Assembly: GCA_938014335.1 (NCBI GenBank)
Contig: CALLRP010000003.1
Span: 1 to 64,000, forward strand
Length of the DNA stretch: 64,000 nt
DNA from: an uncultured bacterium
GTDB lineage: Bacteria; Hydrogenedentota; Hydrogenedentia; Hydrogenedentales; Hydrogenedentaceae
Direction of reading: 5' to 3'
The position numbers were made by a program, and so were the translations under genes. The notes beneath the pieces were generated by a model, which made no database searches, had not been told where the DNA came from, and saw nothing but the letters and a program-made list of their open reading frames with translations. Positions 8,688 to 18,485 of the stretch are shown piece after piece (the stretch's first letter is position 1; each line of letters starts with the position of its first letter).

Positions 8688-10922
8688 TTACTGAAATTCA
8701 AAAAGTAATGCGGATATTTTTTCAATAGGATGAGAAAAGTGTATGAGCCCTTCCGAAAAAGTGCCTATAACAATAGATTTATCAATATCCTGTTTTATAA
8801 TCTTTCCTTTTTCGGGTAGTTGCCAATCTTTTGTTGGAATAGTAAACTCTAATAATCGTTCCTTATCATCTGCATTTGCAACGGCTAATGCGACTCTTCC
8901 ATCATTAGTATGCCACGGCATGGTTATCAAAAGATTTCCCCTTCTTTGAAATACCTTACCACCCTCTTTACGATATGCATAAACCGAGAGGCAAATCTCA
9001 TCCCAATTGTCGGGCATCTCTTCGGGTAGAGGTTTTAAAAGTTCACCATGCAAAAAGTATTCCCGAAATTTATAACGGAGGACCGCAAGTTTCAGAACGA
9101 ACTCTAATTCTTCTTTTCGTTCCTCCCATAGTTCTCTTTTGTAATTAGCAATCATGGGTTGTTGTCCCCAGACAAACGCACACGCTTGCTCGTAGCGAAA
9201 TTGGGTGTTCCATCGTTTATCCAGTGTTTTCAGAGGTTCCACAGGGGCATATTCTTTGGGCCATCGGGTATCATAAGGAGGCTCTGTCAGAGAGGCATAA
9301 TTTCCGAACTGTATCGCAATGGGATGATAAACTGCTTGAAAAAGAGGTACGGGTCGCCAGCCATCACCACTGGCATATCGCCCTTTGCTCACCTGCAAAC
9401 TTAAAAAAAGGTCAAGATAAGGAAGCCATGCCTCCCCACAGCCTTCGCCTGCTAAAACCACTGCTTTTTTGGGGAAATTTTCTTGCGGTTTACAACCTGT
9501 TCGCAATTGAGCAGTTAGTTCTTGAAAACCTTGCATCCAGAAATCTTTTTCTCCCGGATCATGCCCATGATTATCGGCAAAACAAGGCAAAGAAGCACAT
9601 GCCTGATCTAAGTAAAAACCTGCAACTGCGGTGTTATCCCAAATAGGTAACATAATGTTAAGGAGCGTGTTGTGCCAGAACCCCGTCCCCATGCACATAG
9701 GCACACAGGGAGCAGGTTGAAAAATATTATACACTTCGGGATGAATTTTGCCATCCTTGCCCCGCACAGCGAAGGGTTCTGCATTTTGTTCTCTCCATGA
9801 ACGAGTGGTAGTCCCCCATAACCGCTGATTTACATATATCAAAGCGTGAACCCCTTTTACTTGTGCTTCTTCCAGAGCCTTTTTGAAAGAAGTTTCGCCT
9901 TCTCGCGGGGGAAGATATTCGGGGAAACCAATGTCATATGCACAACCATGCCACCAGTGCCATAAAACAGAGACCGGAAGCTCTAATCTTTCAGTCATAT
10001 CTATAGCGGGCAGTAATACCTTGTCCGATTCCATCCGATTCCAAACCCATAAAGCGGTATTTTCGACCCAGGGAACGATTTGTTGTTGATTCTTTCTACT
10101 TTGTTCAGCCCATGATTGCTTTCTTGCCCACTGACGATAGAGCAAAGCCATTTCATACCATCCCCCGTGAACAGCAGAGATACAGATAGGGTAGGAAAGT
10201 TGAAAAAGGCATTCACCATTTTTATGAGTGAGATGTTTCCAGCCTATTTTTCCTTTTTTACCATCACCTATTATATATGCCGATTTATAATTTTGATTTG
10301 TGTCTTTTGTCCAGAGGCAGATACCCAACGAATAAGGATTATATAGACCTATCCATTGCATAGAGAGTGTACCCGGATATTCCCATTCCCGTTCCCCTAT
10401 AAATCCTGTATCTCTATCAGGATAAACCCGACTATCGTAAACCTCACCCATCCAGTAGGGTATAACAGGGTGCACATCGGCTCCCATGTCTATATTACTT
10501 ATTTGAGGGAAGTGAATATCATCAAATATATGCTTATCCATGCGAGAAGTAAATAACATTTCCAGTGTATTACTTTCTGTTTGTCTCATCTGTAGAATAA
10601 TTTCTATACCCTCTCCCTCATCTATTTTGCCTGTCCATCGAAAAGATTTTGAATTGTTATCTATAGAGTGAGAAAAGGAAAGCGATTTTAATCCTGCGTT
10701 TAAGTTCAATCCTTTCCCTTTGAATTCCCATAGAGAGCAAGGAGGGTTAAAGATAAATTTTTGTTCTGGATGAATAAGAGAGCGGACTTCTTTCAACAGT
10801 CCTTGTTCTGCTGTAAATATCCACTGAACAGTATCACTATGGAGAGTAATGTCTTCCGCACGACTTCCCCAGGCGAAGACTCCTATAAAAAGGGATAGTA
10901 ATATTTTTATAAACTTGTTCAT
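8688..10922 (-). CDS. Secreted glycosidase-like protein (DUF6259-like)
   Basis: This is a large secreted protein (about 744 residues) with an N-terminal signal peptide ending near GSRAED. The N-terminal 250 residues look like a beta-sandwich. The middle looks like a TIM barrel: the WHWWHGCAYDIGFPEYLPP block, a GVHALIYVNQR strand, a GFYLDQAC strand end carrying an Asp suited to act as nucleophile, and an AGEGCGE segment with candidate acid/base glutamates. The C-terminal 150 residues look like an all-beta domain. This layout matches the DUF6259 family of putative glycoside hydrolases; the substrate is unknown. I preferred the ATG at 10922 because a GAGG site precedes it and it begins a clean signal peptide. 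An in-frame extension to 10991 lacks both. Confidence 0.6.
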   Translation of the reverse strand: MNKFIKILLSLFIGVFAWGSRAEDITLHSDTVQWIFTAEQGLLKEVRSLIHPEQKFIFNPPCSLWEFKGKGLNLNAGLKSLSFSHSIDNNSKSFRWTGKIDEGEGIEIILQMRQTESNTLEMLFTSRMDKHIFDDIHFPQISNIDMGADVHPVIPYWMGEVYDSRVYPDRDTGFIGEREWEYPGTLSMQWIGLYNPYSLGICLWTKDTNQNYKSAYIIGDGKKGKIGWKHLTHKNGECLFQLSYPICISAVHGGWYEMALLYRQWARKQSWAEQSRKNQQQIVPWVENTALWVWNRMESDKVLLPAIDMTERLELPVSVLWHWWHGCAYDIGFPEYLPPREGETSFKKALEEAQVKGVHALIYVNQRLWGTTTRSWREQNAEPFAVRGKDGKIHPEVYNIFQPAPCVPMCMGTGFWHNTLLNIMLPIWDNTAVAGFYLDQACASLPCFADNHGHDPGEKDFWMQGFQELTAQLRTGCKPQENFPKKAVVLAGEGCGEAWLPYLDLFLSLQVSKGRYASGDGWRPVPLFQAVYHPIAIQFGNYASLTEPPYDTRWPKEYAPVEPLKTLDKRWNTQFRYEQACAFVWGQQPMIANYKRELWEERKEELEFVLKLAVLRYKFREYFLHGELLKPLPEEMPDNWDEICLSVYAYRKEGGKVFQRRGNLLITMPWHTNDGRVALAVANADDKERLLEFTIPTKDWQLPEKGKIIKQDIDKSIVIGTFSEGLIHFSHPIEKISALLFEFQ

Positions 10923-11009
10923 AAAAACCTCGCCGAGTTTTACATTTAAGGTTAATGGACTTGTTTCAGTATAATCTATTTTTTGAAACAATAAAAAAAA
11001 GGAGTTATT

Positions 11010-11744
11010 ATGAATACGCAGTCTTTACAGGGAAAAGTGGCTTTAATAACAGGTGCAGGCAGGGGCATCGGGAAAGCCCTAGCTCTGACGCTTGCAGAGG
11101 AAGGGGTAGCGGTTGCCGTATTGGCACGAACCGAGGCAGAAGTTAAGGAAACCACAGAAGAAATAAAGGAACAAAAAGGGAGAGTTCTGCCGTTCACGGC
11201 TGATATAACCCGTCCGGAACAAATTCAGCAGTGTGTTGATAGCATCCTTCAAAAATGGGGGCAAATAGACATATTAATCAATAATGCGGGGTTTGCTAAA
11301 TTCAAACCTTTTGAGGAATTAACTCTGGAAGAATGGAAACAGACCATTGAAGTAAATCTCACAGGGACTTTTATTGTCACAAAGGCGGTTTTGCCTAACA
11401 TGATACAAAGGCGGAGCGGAAGTATTATCAATATATCCAGTGTCTCAGGTTTGCGACCTATTCCGAAACAATCTGCGTATTGTGCTTCAAAACATGGTGT
11501 TATCGGATTGACTACCACATTGGCGATGGAGATGAAACCCTATCATATTCGGGTGCATGCAATATGTCCGGGAGGTGTAGTGACTCGGCTCAGTCAGGAG
11601 AACATGTCAGAACGGGATATGAGTGATTGGATGATGCCCGAAGATGTTGCCCATACGGTAATGTATTTATTAACACAACACCCGAGGGCCACTACGGATA
11701 TCATTTACCTCCGTCGTTATGGCAGTGTCCCCTTAGGAGGGTAG
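11010..11744 (+). CDS. Short-chain dehydrogenase/reductase (FabG-like)
   Basis: This is an NAD(P)-dependent oxidoreductase of the classical SDR family, 244 residues. The cofactor motif TGAGRGIG is at residues 14-21, NNAG at 91-94, the catalytic serine region NISS at 141-144, and the Tyr157-x3-Lys161 pair in YCASK. FabG-type 3-oxoacyl-ACP reductases share this pattern, but many sugar and secondary-alcohol dehydrogenases do too. The C-terminus is unusual, ending IIYLRRYGSVPLGG rather than the usual TG-x-x-x-x-VDGG. A strong AAAAAGGAG ribosome site precedes the ATG, and a TATAAT at 10970-10975 may be its -10 box. Confidence 0.9.
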   Translation: MNTQSLQGKVALITGAGRGIGKALALTLAEEGVAVAVLARTEAEVKETTEEIKEQKGRVLPFTADITRPEQIQQCVDSILQKWGQIDILINNAGFAKFKPFEELTLEEWKQTIEVNLTGTFIVTKAVLPNMIQRRSGSIINISSVSGLRPIPKQSAYCASKHGVIGLTTTLAMEMKPYHIRVHAICPGGVVTRLSQENMSERDMSDWMMPEDVAHTVMYLLTQHPRATTDIIYLRRYGSVPLGG

Positions 11745-11753
11745 GTGAGATGA

Positions 11754-11780
11754 GTCGGCCCAGTCCGACAGGTCAGACAG
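11754..11780. repeat. Array of three 9-bp units (GTCGGACAA family), copy 3
   Basis: The units are GTCGGCCCA, GTCCGACAG and GTCAGACAG. The array begins ten bases after the stop of the short-chain dehydrogenase gene and ends just before the promoter of the zinc-uptake operon. Confidence 0.7.
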
Positions 11781-11792
11781 CATTACAAAAAG

Positions 11793-11822
11793 TTGACAAC
11801 TCATTTCTATTTATGGTATTAC
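11793..11822 (+). promoter_or_regulatory. Promoter of the zinc-uptake operon
   Basis: A perfect TTGACA -35 box at 11793-11798 is followed after 18 bases by TATTAC at 11817-11822. It lies about 45 bases ahead of the regulator gene that opens the operon. Confidence 0.6.
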
Positions 11823-11832
11823 AATGTATTAC
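11816..11832 (+). promoter_or_regulatory. Candidate operator, two GTATTAC boxes 10 bp apart
   Basis: The heptamer GTATTAC occurs at 11816-11822 and again at 11826-11832, exactly one helical turn apart and overlapping the -10 box and start site. Ribbon-helix-helix regulators commonly bind tandem sites with such spacing. The first gene downstream encodes one, so autoregulation is a reasonable inference. Confidence 0.45.
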
Positions 11833-11868
11833 TCGTGCATCAAAACCTTAAAGTAAGGATGGTTGGAT

Positions 11869-12138
11869 ATGTCAGCAAATTCAGAACCGCAAGTTATATC
11901 GTTCAAAGCGGATAAGGCTCTTTGGGAAGCACTGGAAGGAATTACGAACCGCTCTGAATTTATTCGGAATGCTATTTTGATGGCATTGAAAAATGTTTGC
12001 CCTTTATGCGGTGGAACAGGGCTTCTTTCTGCTTCGCAGAGAAATCATTTGCAAAATTTTTTGAAAAGTCACGAGGTTATCATTTGTAAAGAGTGTAATC
12101 AACGGCACCTGACCTGCACCCATTCATCCAGCAAGTAA
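11869..12138 (+). CDS. Ribbon-helix-helix regulator with C-terminal zinc ribbon
   Basis: This 89-residue protein begins with a CopG/NikR-type ribbon-helix-helix domain: a strand VISFKADKALWEAL, a turn, then NRSEFIRNAILMAL as the second helix. It continues into a zinc-ribbon-like part with C-P-L-C-G near residue 45, a second C-K-E-C-N pair near 77, and a late Cys/His cluster. It is the first gene of the znu operon, so it is probably the metal-sensing repressor controlling zinc uptake. I chose the ATG at 11869, ten bases after AAGGA; a TTG two codons upstream is less likely. Direct metal sensing by the ribbon is an inference. Confidence 0.75.
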   Translation: MSANSEPQVISFKADKALWEALEGITNRSEFIRNAILMALKNVCPLCGGTGLLSASQRNHLQNFLKSHEVIICKECNQRHLTCTHSSSK

Positions 12139-12158
12139 AAAGGGAGTTTTAAACAGGA

Positions 12159-13052
12159 ATGAGAGCATTTTTATATTCAATTGTTTTTATTTCAATTTTT
12201 CTTTATGTCTGCTGTTATACTCAGGGATGGGCAGATGAGCAGAGAAATATCTATATCGCAGGTATCCCACCGATTGCGGGTATTCTTGATCATCTTGTGC
12301 TTCCTCATGAACAAGTTCAGGTTCTAACTTCTTCAAATGTCAATCCACATACTTTTGATGTATCTCCCTCTCAATTACAAAAATTGACACAGGCAAGTAT
12401 TTTTTTTCATACGATATTCCCTTTTGAACTTAAGGTCGTAAACACACTGAAAAACACAGAAAGTAAGGTGCTGTGTGTAGATGTAACACCCCATATTATC
12501 TGGCGAAGGGGGCAGGTGCATCATGACCATGGTCATGATGACCACGGACACCACCACGAAGAAGAAAATAAAGATTTACATTGCTGGCTGAACCCTGCAA
12601 ACTTAGAAATCCTTTCTACCCATATTTACAACGCTTTAATCAAGAATAATCCCACCGAAAAGGAAGCCTATCAATCGCGTTTTGAAAAATGGCAAAATGA
12701 CCTGAAAGAAATGGACAAAAAAATAAAACAAATTCTATTGCCTCACAAGGGAAAGAACTTTTTTGTATTTCATCCCGCATTTGGTTATTTTGCTGACTAT
12801 TATGGATTAAAAGAAGTTTGTATTGAAATGGAGGGGAAGAGCCCATCCCCAAAACAAATACAGACACTTATGGAACAAATGCAACGAGAGAAAACAAAAG
12901 TTATTTTTATTCAGCCTCAATTTGACCCGAAACCAGCGGAGTTGATTGCAAAATCCATTGGGAGTAAAGTGGAAGTAATAAACGATTTTGAACGAGACAT
13001 ATTAAATCATCTTTTGTATATAGCGGAAAGAATATCATCGTCATATAAGTAA
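12159..13052 (+). CDS. znuA: Zinc ABC transporter substrate-binding protein
   Basis: This periplasmic metal receptor of cluster A-I has 297 residues and a signal peptide ending near QGWADEQ. A histidine/aspartate-rich loop is visible around residues 125-138 (HHDHGHDDHGHHHEE), which is typical of zinc-specific members. Candidate metal ligands include the histidine in NVNPHTFDVSP, the HCWLNP segment after the His-rich loop, the histidine in FVFHPAFGYFADYYGL, and the late acidic residue in INDFERD. The His-rich loop favours zinc over manganese. It follows the regulator gene by 20 bases and is followed by the ATPase. Confidence 0.9.
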   Translation: MRAFLYSIVFISIFLYVCCYTQGWADEQRNIYIAGIPPIAGILDHLVLPHEQVQVLTSSNVNPHTFDVSPSQLQKLTQASIFFHTIFPFELKVVNTLKNTESKVLCVDVTPHIIWRRGQVHHDHGHDDHGHHHEEENKDLHCWLNPANLEILSTHIYNALIKNNPTEKEAYQSRFEKWQNDLKEMDKKIKQILLPHKGKNFFVFHPAFGYFADYYGLKEVCIEMEGKSPSPKQIQTLMEQMQREKTKVIFIQPQFDPKPAELIAKSIGSKVEVINDFERDILNHLLYIAERISSSYK

Positions 13053-13076
13053 TGAAAGGTAGAAGATTATAATTTT

Positions 13077-13889
13077 ATGTCAGAAAAATTGAATTCTTGT
13101 GAAATTTCAGCACAGTTGCAGAACGAAAAATTATCTTCTCCGCCTGCGATTTGTATTCGAGACCTGTATTTTTCTTATCAAAAAGAATATATTCTTGAAA
13201 ATGTAAACTTAGATATATTTCCTCATAAGTTTGTTTCTATCATCGGTCCGAATGGTAGTGGAAAAACGACCTTATTAAAACTAATCTTGGGTCTTTTACA
13301 ACCCCAAAAAGGGAGTGTACTTATTTTTGGGGGAAAACCTGAACGGGAAAGAGACCGAATAGGTTATGTCCCTCAGCATTTTCAATTAGACTTGTCTTTT
13401 CCAGCGACAGTTCAGGAAGTGGTATTAATGGGATTAGTCCATAAAAAACAATGGTTTCGTTTTTCTTCCCATGCAAAAAAAAAAGTTTATGAAGTATTGG
13501 ATATAGTAGGATTAGGTTCCTTAGCGAAGGAAATGTTCCGTAGTCTTTCGGGGGGGCAACGCCAGCGTGTTCTCATTGCACGAGCATTAATAAGTCAACC
13601 GGAGATACTGCTTTTCGATGAACCGACTGCACATGTAGATACGGTAGCCGAAAAAATTTTGATGGATTTATTAAAGCAAATCAGTCGTGAACTGACCGTT
13701 ATTCTTGTTTCCCATGATTTGGGGTTTGTCTCCAAATATGTAGATACTGTTGTATGTGTGAACAAGACCGTCCAGACACATCCCAAGAATGCCCTAACAG
13801 GTGCGGTTATTCAGGAACTGTTTGGGAGTCATATTGAGTTGGTTCATCATGGACGAACCCAACCTCCGGAGGCACATCATCATGGGTGA
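13077..13889 (+). CDS. znuC: Zinc ABC transporter ATP-binding protein
   Basis: This is the cytoplasmic ATPase of the metal importer, 270 residues. Walker A is GPNGSGKT, the Q-loop is at YVPQHFQLD, the signature is LSGGQRQR, Walker B is ILLFDEPTA, and the switch histidine is in VSHDLG. The C-terminal end has a histidine-rich tail ending EAHHHG, common in zinc transporters. It overlaps znuB by eight bases. Confidence 0.92.
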   Translation: MSEKLNSCEISAQLQNEKLSSPPAICIRDLYFSYQKEYILENVNLDIFPHKFVSIIGPNGSGKTTLLKLILGLLQPQKGSVLIFGGKPERERDRIGYVPQHFQLDLSFPATVQEVVLMGLVHKKQWFRFSSHAKKKVYEVLDIVGLGSLAKEMFRSLSGGQRQRVLIARALISQPEILLFDEPTAHVDTVAEKILMDLLKQISRELTVILVSHDLGFVSKYVDTVVCVNKTVQTHPKNALTGAVIQELFGSHIELVHHGRTQPPEAHHHG

Positions 13890-14751
13890 ATTATGGAAGG
13901 CATTTACAGACCCTCATTTCCCCTTTTTACGGTATGCTTTTTTATCGGGAATTTTAGCCAGTGTTAGTTTCGGAGTGGTTGGTTCGTATGTGGTAACCAA
14001 AAACATGGTTTCCCTGGTAGGAGCCATATCCCATTCTGTGCTTGCAGGTGTAGGTTTTGCTTTATTCCTCCAACACCGATACCAGATTGGATACATAACA
14101 CCTTTTTATGGGGCACTCGTTGCAGGTATTCTCTCTGCGGTTATTATTTCCATCGTCTCAAAATATCTCAAAGGCAGGCAGGATGCCGTTATCGGGGCGA
14201 GCTGGGCAGTAGGGATGGCTATGGGTATGGTTTTTTTGGCTTATACCCCGGGTTATATTGACCCCATGAGTTATCTTTTTGGGAGCACCTTACTGATTAC
14301 GAGGACAGAGATTATAAATCTTATCCTCTTGGATATAGTAATTCTTGGAATTGTCTTGATGTACTATCCTCAATTATGGGCGTACTGTTTTGATGAGGAA
14401 TTCTCGCGGGTGAGGAATGTTCCTGTAATGTTTCTCCATACCCTTTTGCTGGTCATGTCTGCAATTACAGTAGTTATGATGATGCCCATGGTCGGAATTA
14501 TTCTGGTATTAGCCCAATTGTCGCTTCCCGTACTAATTGCAGAGCAATTCGTTTCCCGTCTTTTTTCTCTAATGATAACTTCGGTTATTCTTTCTATGTT
14601 TACCAGTAGTGTGGGTCTCATGGGTAGTTATAAATTAGATTTGCCCGCAGGACCTGTTATCGTTCTGACTTCCATGTGTATTTATGTTATTGCATCTCTT
14701 TTGCGTGTGATAAAGAAGCGGGGGATTAGAACTGTCAAACCGAAAAAATAG
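13882..14751 (+). CDS. znuB: Zinc ABC transporter permease
   Basis: This is an inner-membrane channel of the ABC-3 family, 289 residues from the ATG at 13882. A GGAGG ribosome site inside the end of znuC precedes that ATG by ten bases, so translation is coupled. Family markers include FLRYAFLSGILASVSFGVVG near the start, the VGAISHSVLAGVG loop, and the late MMPMVGIILVLAQLSLPVLIA helix. Eight or nine membrane helices are visible. A longer in-frame start at 13801 would run through znuC and has no ribosome site. Confidence 0.9.
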   Translation: MGELWKAFTDPHFPFLRYAFLSGILASVSFGVVGSYVVTKNMVSLVGAISHSVLAGVGFALFLQHRYQIGYITPFYGALVAGILSAVIISIVSKYLKGRQDAVIGASWAVGMAMGMVFLAYTPGYIDPMSYLFGSTLLITRTEIINLILLDIVILGIVLMYYPQLWAYCFDEEFSRVRNVPVMFLHTLLLVMSAITVVMMMPMVGIILVLAQLSLPVLIAEQFVSRLFSLMITSVILSMFTSSVGLMGSYKLDLPAGPVIVLTSMCIYVIASLLRVIKKRGIRTVKPKK

Positions 14752-14789
14752 TTCATACAATCATGATATATACGGGACGGAGAGGATGA

Positions 14790-17700
14790 TTATGTATATC
14801 GAGCATCAGGATGGAAAGAAATGACCGCAGCTGTTGTGCAGGTGGGATGGAATTGTCCCGATTCTAATAAAGATACACCGATAGGATTGCCCCCTCCAAG
14901 GATATTTAAAATGGTTTCGTTCATCATGATGTTTGTCATGCCGGGATAGCCCGGAGACCATCTTCGCCCGTGTTCATGTGGGATGTGAAGCAAATCTCGT
15001 AAATGGCGATGGATATATTCTGCTGTATCTTCTGCTATACGGTCGCCCAATCCCTGTAAGTATAAGTAGGATTCACTTTCTCCCTGCTCTTTGAAGAGTG
15101 CTAACCCCTGTTCAATGGAAATACCTGCGGTCGTAACCTGTATGCCGATTACATCCCATTCGGTATCATTTAGGGAACGGAAATACTGTGCCCCGGAGAT
15201 AAGGTCTTTTTCGCCCGCACCAATAACAATTGTGAATTCAATCTTACCCAATTCCTCTTCCATTTTTTCAGGGTTATAAATATAGACCCAATCACCATCC
15301 GATTTTGCGGGAAATAATCCATAGATTGCCTGAGGTTCTATCCATTTTTGTCTTTCTGACAGGGAAATCCATTTATTAAATAATTTTTCCAATTCTTTTA
15401 CAGAATGTCCTGCCCTATCCTGACTCGTTTTTCCACCGAATTTCCAATTCAAAGAAAACAAGGTTTGTTTATCAATATGTTCCACAAATTGAGAGAGAGA
15501 TGTCCTAAAAATACGATTTCGAAATCGAGGCAACGGGGAATATTCGGGAAAAGAAGAAATAACACGACGAGGCAACACCTGTAATTTTTTTTCTTCTTCT
15601 TGTATTCGCCGGGTTGCTTGCAGATACCGTTGTTTCAGGGTTTCTTGGTTGTGTTGATATAGTTTCTCACGCGTTTCGGGGGAAGTGGTTAATTGGTTCA
15701 TTATGTTTACGCCATCCATAGCCGTTCTACAATAGAACACATCCGGGCGGATTTGATTTATATCATCTTGTCCCATCATCGCTACAAAAGCAGTGTGTCG
15801 GGGGGTTACAGCAGCGCCACCGGCGAGTAGGGGTATATTTAGTCCCTGTTCTTTACTCATGCGGGCTACGGTTATCATATGGTTTGCAGTCTGAACTAAA
15901 AGGGCAGACATACCGATGGCATCTGCGTCGTGTTTCCTTGCCTGGTCAATAAATTCTTGTAAAGGGACCATGACCCCTAAATCAACCACTTTATATCCGT
16001 AGTTTTCGAGTAGGGTTTTGGTTAGGTCTTTTCCTATAGAATGCACATCCTGATATACAGTGCCTAAAACAATCGTCCCTCGCGCGGTATTTTCAGATTG
16101 TTCACGATGTTCTTGTCTTGTTTTATATCGGAGATAGCCTTCAATAAAGCCCATGGCTTGTTTCATCACATCCGCGGAACGGAGCAAATGAGGAAGCGAT
16201 ACCTCACCCCTGCCGAACATATCCCCTAACTCCTGCATTGCGGGCATAAGATAATCGCTGACGAAGAAGAGCGGCTCATGTTTTTCTAACGCCTTTGCTA
16301 CTTGCGGAACAATGAGGTCCTGATATTCATATTCAAACCCTTGAAACTTAATTTGTCCTTTCTTTCGTTCCTTGAAACCGTCTTTTATCTTTTCGCAAAT
16401 AGCCTTTTCTAAAGGTAGTTCATCATAATTGTTTTTCTTAACCGCTTCTTTTTGTTTTAGGGACAAAGCCCGCTCTTCTAAAATTGAGAAACTTTCCATA
16501 TCTCGTTCAAAGATTATTTTTCTGGCAAGGCGATAATCCTCCGGGTCGAGATTTTCAACAAATACATAATGCTGTGGGTTCAGGATAGCGGAATGGAGAC
16601 CGCGTTTTCGGGCTTCATCGAGGAATACGGAGGTTAATACCTTACGCATGTGAGGTTTTTGAGCCAATCCATTGGTTAGATTGCCCACCCCGATAATTGT
16701 AAAAGCAGACGGTATTTCTTTTCGTATCTGTTCAATTCCTTGCAAGGTTTCCAATGCATAGTTCTGTGTTTCGTCCGGTTCTGCTCCAATGGGGAAAACA
16801 TTAACATCTATAAATAATCGGTGCGGTGGGACACTATAATCATTTGCTTTTTTAACAATTTGTTTGGCGAGTGCAATTTTGCGTTCTACGGTATCTGCGG
16901 GACCTTTTGAGTCTGTGCAAAGGGCTACATAGAAACACCCGAAATCTTTTGTAGCAGGTATGAGAACATCTAATTTGGATTTGCCCGGTTCCACTTCTTC
17001 CAAAGATATGGAATTGAGAATAGGGACTCCCGCATAGTAATGAACCGCTTCGATGAGGGCATCGGGTTGGAACGAGTCTATACACATTGCCCCTTTGATG
17101 TCCGCACTGATTTGATGAACAACTTTTGATAAGGTTTGCACCGTGTTAACATGATTCGAATCCATGCAAACATCTATGATTTCGCATCCTAAATCATTAA
17201 TTTGTTCGCGGGCGATTTCTTCTAAAGCATCCATTTCAATTTCTGTATCTGTTTCGACCGCTTCCCGCACTTTTTTCGAGCCACGGACATTTAATCGCTC
17301 TCCAATGCGAATGAGTGAACGCTCCGCATCTAAAGCGACTGCATTTTGCACTCCGGCGATAAATATCCTCTCGGAGGGTTTACGACTTTTAGGCTTTTTC
17401 CCTTTCAATCGCTCTACTAATTCCGCAATATGCTCCGGTCGTGTACCACAGCATCCTCCAACAATATTCAAGCCATACTCTAACGCCAATGAACTTAAAA
17501 TATCCGCAAAAGGTTTTGGGTCAAAACGGAAAACCGTTTTCCCGCCTTCGGACTGTGGTAAACCAGCATTGGGGATTGTGCTTAGAGACACATGTGCATA
17601 GCGGGACATTTTTTCAACTGCAGTTTGCATAAGGTCAGGACCGATAGAACAATTGATGCCGAAAACATCTACTCCTAATGCTTCCATGCTAACCAGAGCG

Positions 17701-18413
17701 GAGTGTATATCGGTATTAAAAATCTGCATGCGAGCGAAAGGGTCAACGGTAACCTGTGTAATGATGGGTAGATTTTTTCCGCATTCCTGCATAGCGTCTC
17801 GTGCACCAAAGATACCCGCTTTCAGTTCTAAAATGTCCTGCTGTGTTTCAAATAAGATTACATCAACACCCCCATCAATTAGACCTTTTATTTGGATACG
17901 GAAGTTTTCCCTGATTTCACTGAAAGTGGACGGTTTCAAGCCCGCACGCGAAAAGGTTAAGACACGATTCGAAGGACCTACCGAACCTAATATAAAAAGG
18001 GGTCTTCCGTCATATTTATTTGAATGGCAATAATTCTCTCGCGCTTCGCAGGCGATTTCCGCTCCACAACGACTGAGATAATAACTCCATTCTTTGTGGG
18101 AAAGTCGTTGTAAAGTTATGTTATAAGGATTAGTAGGAAATACTTTTGTATCTAATTCTGTGAAATCATACTCTAATAGACGCAAGTAAGATGCCCCGAA
18201 TGTGTTTGTTTCTACCGCACTACTACCTGCTTCAAAGTAAGTTCGGTGAATGGATTTCATCGCCTCGGGAGCAGAGAAATTGATTAAGTCCGTAAGCATA
18301 CGATAGGGTTCGCCACCATAATACTCAACCCCTAAATTCAGGTCTTGTACCATGGTACCCGTAGCACCGTCAATGATAAGAATATGTTCTTTTATATAAT
18401 CTAAAAATTCCAT
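14790..18413 (-). CDS. metH: Cobalamin-dependent methionine synthase
   Basis: The enzyme transfers a methyl group from methyltetrahydrofolate to homocysteine through methylcobalamin. At 1207 residues it is full length, and all modules are in the usual order. The homocysteine domain spans residues 1-325, with zinc ligands Cys255, Cys321 and Cys322. The pterin-binding barrel spans about 355-630. The cobalamin cap is at about 670-770. The B12-binding domain carries D-x-H-x2-G with His791 as the cobalt ligand. The S-adenosylmethionine-binding reactivation domain covers about 950-1207, with an R-x-S-P-G-Y-P motif. The gene stands alone. No cobalamin or S-adenosylmethionine riboswitch is visible in the short upstream gap. 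Confidence 0.97.
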   Translation of the reverse strand: MEFLDYIKEHILIIDGATGTMVQDLNLGVEYYGGEPYRMLTDLINFSAPEAMKSIHRTYFEAGSSAVETNTFGASYLRLLEYDFTELDTKVFPTNPYNITLQRLSHKEWSYYLSRCGAEIACEARENYCHSNKYDGRPLFILGSVGPSNRVLTFSRAGLKPSTFSEIRENFRIQIKGLIDGGVDVILFETQQDILELKAGIFGARDAMQECGKNLPIITQVTVDPFARMQIFNTDIHSALVSMEALGVDVFGINCSIGPDLMQTAVEKMSRYAHVSLSTIPNAGLPQSEGGKTVFRFDPKPFADILSSLALEYGLNIVGGCCGTRPEHIAELVERLKGKKPKSRKPSERIFIAGVQNAVALDAERSLIRIGERLNVRGSKKVREAVETDTEIEMDALEEIAREQINDLGCEIIDVCMDSNHVNTVQTLSKVVHQISADIKGAMCIDSFQPDALIEAVHYYAGVPILNSISLEEVEPGKSKLDVLIPATKDFGCFYVALCTDSKGPADTVERKIALAKQIVKKANDYSVPPHRLFIDVNVFPIGAEPDETQNYALETLQGIEQIRKEIPSAFTIIGVGNLTNGLAQKPHMRKVLTSVFLDEARKRGLHSAILNPQHYVFVENLDPEDYRLARKIIFERDMESFSILEERALSLKQKEAVKKNNYDELPLEKAICEKIKDGFKERKKGQIKFQGFEYEYQDLIVPQVAKALEKHEPLFFVSDYLMPAMQELGDMFGRGEVSLPHLLRSADVMKQAMGFIEGYLRYKTRQEHREQSENTARGTIVLGTVYQDVHSIGKDLTKTLLENYGYKVVDLGVMVPLQEFIDQARKHDADAIGMSALLVQTANHMITVARMSKEQGLNIPLLAGGAAVTPRHTAFVAMMGQDDINQIRPDVFYCRTAMDGVNIMNQLTTSPETREKLYQHNQETLKQRYLQATRRIQEEEKKLQVLPRRVISSFPEYSPLPRFRNRIFRTSLSQFVEHIDKQTLFSLNWKFGGKTSQDRAGHSVKELEKLFNKWISLSERQKWIEPQAIYGLFPAKSDGDWVYIYNPEKMEEELGKIEFTIVIGAGEKDLISGAQYFRSLNDTEWDVIGIQVTTAGISIEQGLALFKEQGESESYLYLQGLGDRIAEDTAEYIHRHLRDLLHIPHEHGRRWSPGYPGMTNIMMNETILNILGGGNPIGVSLLESGQFHPTCTTAAVISFHPDARYT

Positions 18414-18485
18414 GGATGTTTTTCCGGGGACAACAAATTGGAGGTTTAAATAATATCATATTAAGGAGTTGCGATTATCTATTGG

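Noticed and set aside
18414..18485. Cobalamin or S-adenosylmethionine riboswitch upstream of metH
   Set aside because: The gap is under 75 bases before the repeat array and shows none of the conserved boxes.
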